From Cylindrospermum sp. FACHB-282 (lineage in GTDB: Bacteria; Cyanobacteriota; Cyanobacteriia; Cyanobacteriales; Nostocaceae): a stretch of 64,000 nt of DNA. Position 1 is the first letter of the stretch; every line of letters begins with the position of its first letter. The notes beneath the pieces are model-generated. The model saw nothing but the letters and a program-made list of their open reading frames with translations, ran no database searches and had not been told where the DNA came from. The stretch is taken from NCBI RefSeq assembly GCF_014697195.1, contig NZ_JACJRJ010000002.1, forward strand, positions 155,973 through 219,972, given 5' to 3'. A program made the translations under genes and the position numbers. This document shows positions 62,671 to 64,000 of the stretch, one piece after another.

Positions 62671-63867
62671 ATGGAAACAAATTGGAAAATAGGGTCTTTA
62701 TTTGGAATTCCTCTATTTTTAGACCCGTTGTGGTTTGTAATTTTAGGGCTGGCAACCCTCAATTTTGGGGTAGCTTACCAGGAATGGGGGACAGCGATTG
62801 GTTGGAGTGCTGGCATAGTCATGGCGCTGTTGCTATTTGCTTCTGTATTGTTGCATGAATTGGGTCACAGCTTAGTTGCTCAGTCACAAGGTATTAAGGT
62901 TAACTCAATTACCCTGTTTTTGTTTGGTGGCATTGCTGCCATAGAAGAAGAATCAAAAACTCCGGGCAAAGCTTTTCAAGTAGCGATCGCCGGGCCGATA
63001 GTTAGCGTTATCCTATTTTTAGTGCTGCGTCTGGCTAGCAATGTTGTGCCTGAGGCTAGCCCTCTGGATGTAATGTTGGGGGATTTAGCGAGAATTAACT
63101 TAGTTGTAGCCTTGTTTAACTTGATTCCTGGCTTACCACTAGACGGGGGACAAGTCTTAAAAGCAGCACTATGGAAAATAACAGGCGATCGCTTTCAAGC
63201 GGTACACTGGGCAGCAAGGGCGGGGCAAATTTTGGGTTATAGTGCGATCGCCTTAGGATTTGCTGTAGACTTCTTAACCAAAGAATTAGTGTTTGGTTTG
63301 TGGATTGTCATGTTGGGTTGGTTTGCTGTCCGCAACGCCAACAGCTATGACCGTGTTACCACATTGCAAGAAACCTTGTTAAAGCTAACCGCCACCGATG
63401 CTATGACCCGTGATTTTCGTGTGGTCGATGCAGACCAGACATTACGTGAGTTCGCCGACCTATACCTTTTAGAAACTGCCTTTTTGCAAGCTTATTTTGC
63501 CGCTTCTGATGGACGCTACCGGGGTATGGTTTTCGTTGATGATTTGCGAACAATTGAACGAAGTCAATGGGAAACCCAAACCCTGCACAGCATTGTTCAT
63601 CCCCTCACCACAATACCCTCCGTTGCTGAGTCAACTACTCTGGCAGAGGTGATTAACAAATTAGAAAATGAACATCTACGCCAAATCACCGTTCTTTCTC
63701 CCGCCGGTGCAGTCGCAGGTGTCATTGACCGGGGAGACATTATGCAGTGTTTAGCACATAAGTTAGATTTGCAGATTACCGAAGCTGAAATCAAGCGCAT
63801 CAAAGACGAAGGCAGCTATCCACCTGGTTTACAACTAGGGGTAATAGCAAAATCAACTAGAAGTTAA
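62671..63867 (+). CDS. Site-2 protease family (M50) metalloprotease with C-terminal CBS pair
   Basis: HELGHS zinc motif, NLIPGLPLDGGQ, CBS-like C-terminus (ATDAMTRDFRVVDADQTLREF...ITVLSPAGAVAGVIDRGDI). Confidence 0.93.
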   Translation: METNWKIGSLFGIPLFLDPLWFVILGLATLNFGVAYQEWGTAIGWSAGIVMALLLFASVLLHELGHSLVAQSQGIKVNSITLFLFGGIAAIEEESKTPGKAFQVAIAGPIVSVILFLVLRLASNVVPEASPLDVMLGDLARINLVVALFNLIPGLPLDGGQVLKAALWKITGDRFQAVHWAARAGQILGYSAIALGFAVDFLTKELVFGLWIVMLGWFAVRNANSYDRVTTLQETLLKLTATDAMTRDFRVVDADQTLREFADLYLLETAFLQAYFAASDGRYRGMVFVDDLRTIERSQWETQTLHSIVHPLTTIPSVAESTTLAEVINKLENEHLRQITVLSPAGAVAGVIDRGDIMQCLAHKLDLQITEAEIKRIKDEGSYPPGLQLGVIAKSTRS

Positions 63868-64000
63868 AGAGAGGAAGTTAATCAGCATTCAGCTTGAACA
63901 GCAAGGAGCCTCTCACCTACCCGCAAGGGAGGTGACGAGAGGAATTGCGAGACAAAAACGAAACGTCCCTTGACCACATCAATCCGCAGGATTGACCGAG

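Overview
The window is chromosomal DNA from a filamentous cyanobacterium of the Nostoc/Anabaena type. Support: HIP1 GCGATCGC octamers throughout, glnA divergent from an apcF-like gene, NTRC, CP12, and a fused arginine dihydrolase/ornithine cyclodeaminase. About 40 real genes are visible. Most are housekeeping: pyrG, glnA, ubiD-like, tlyA-like, amidase, ROK kinase, ogt, RNase D-like, SSS symporter, Mn/Zn ABC transporter, M50 protease. No tRNA, rRNA, CRISPR or intact transposase was recognised by eye. The regions most worth a second look are: (1) 18.3-23.2 kb, a TPR-CHAT caspase-like protease, a small protein and a coiled-coil/2-TM membrane protein; both large genes are split at homopolymers, C6 forming a C_CCC_CCA heptamer and A9; (2) 31.9-38.6 kb, a KaiC-like/KaiB-like x2/PAS-histidine kinase cluster flanked by two paralogous single-domain response regulators, with a REC-wHTH-Hpt regulator nearby; (3) 24.3-26.6 kb, a TetR regulator whose C-terminal half looks like a degenerate tyrosine recombinase, divergent from a desaturase with a palindromic operator between them; (4) 53.2-58.4 kb, tandem exported S8 and TPR-CHAT proteases; (5) gene remnants (TauD-like with internal deletion, MDR oxidoreductase C-terminus) and several families of small dispersed palindromic or MITE-like repeats. 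All assignments come from reading motifs; no database search was run.
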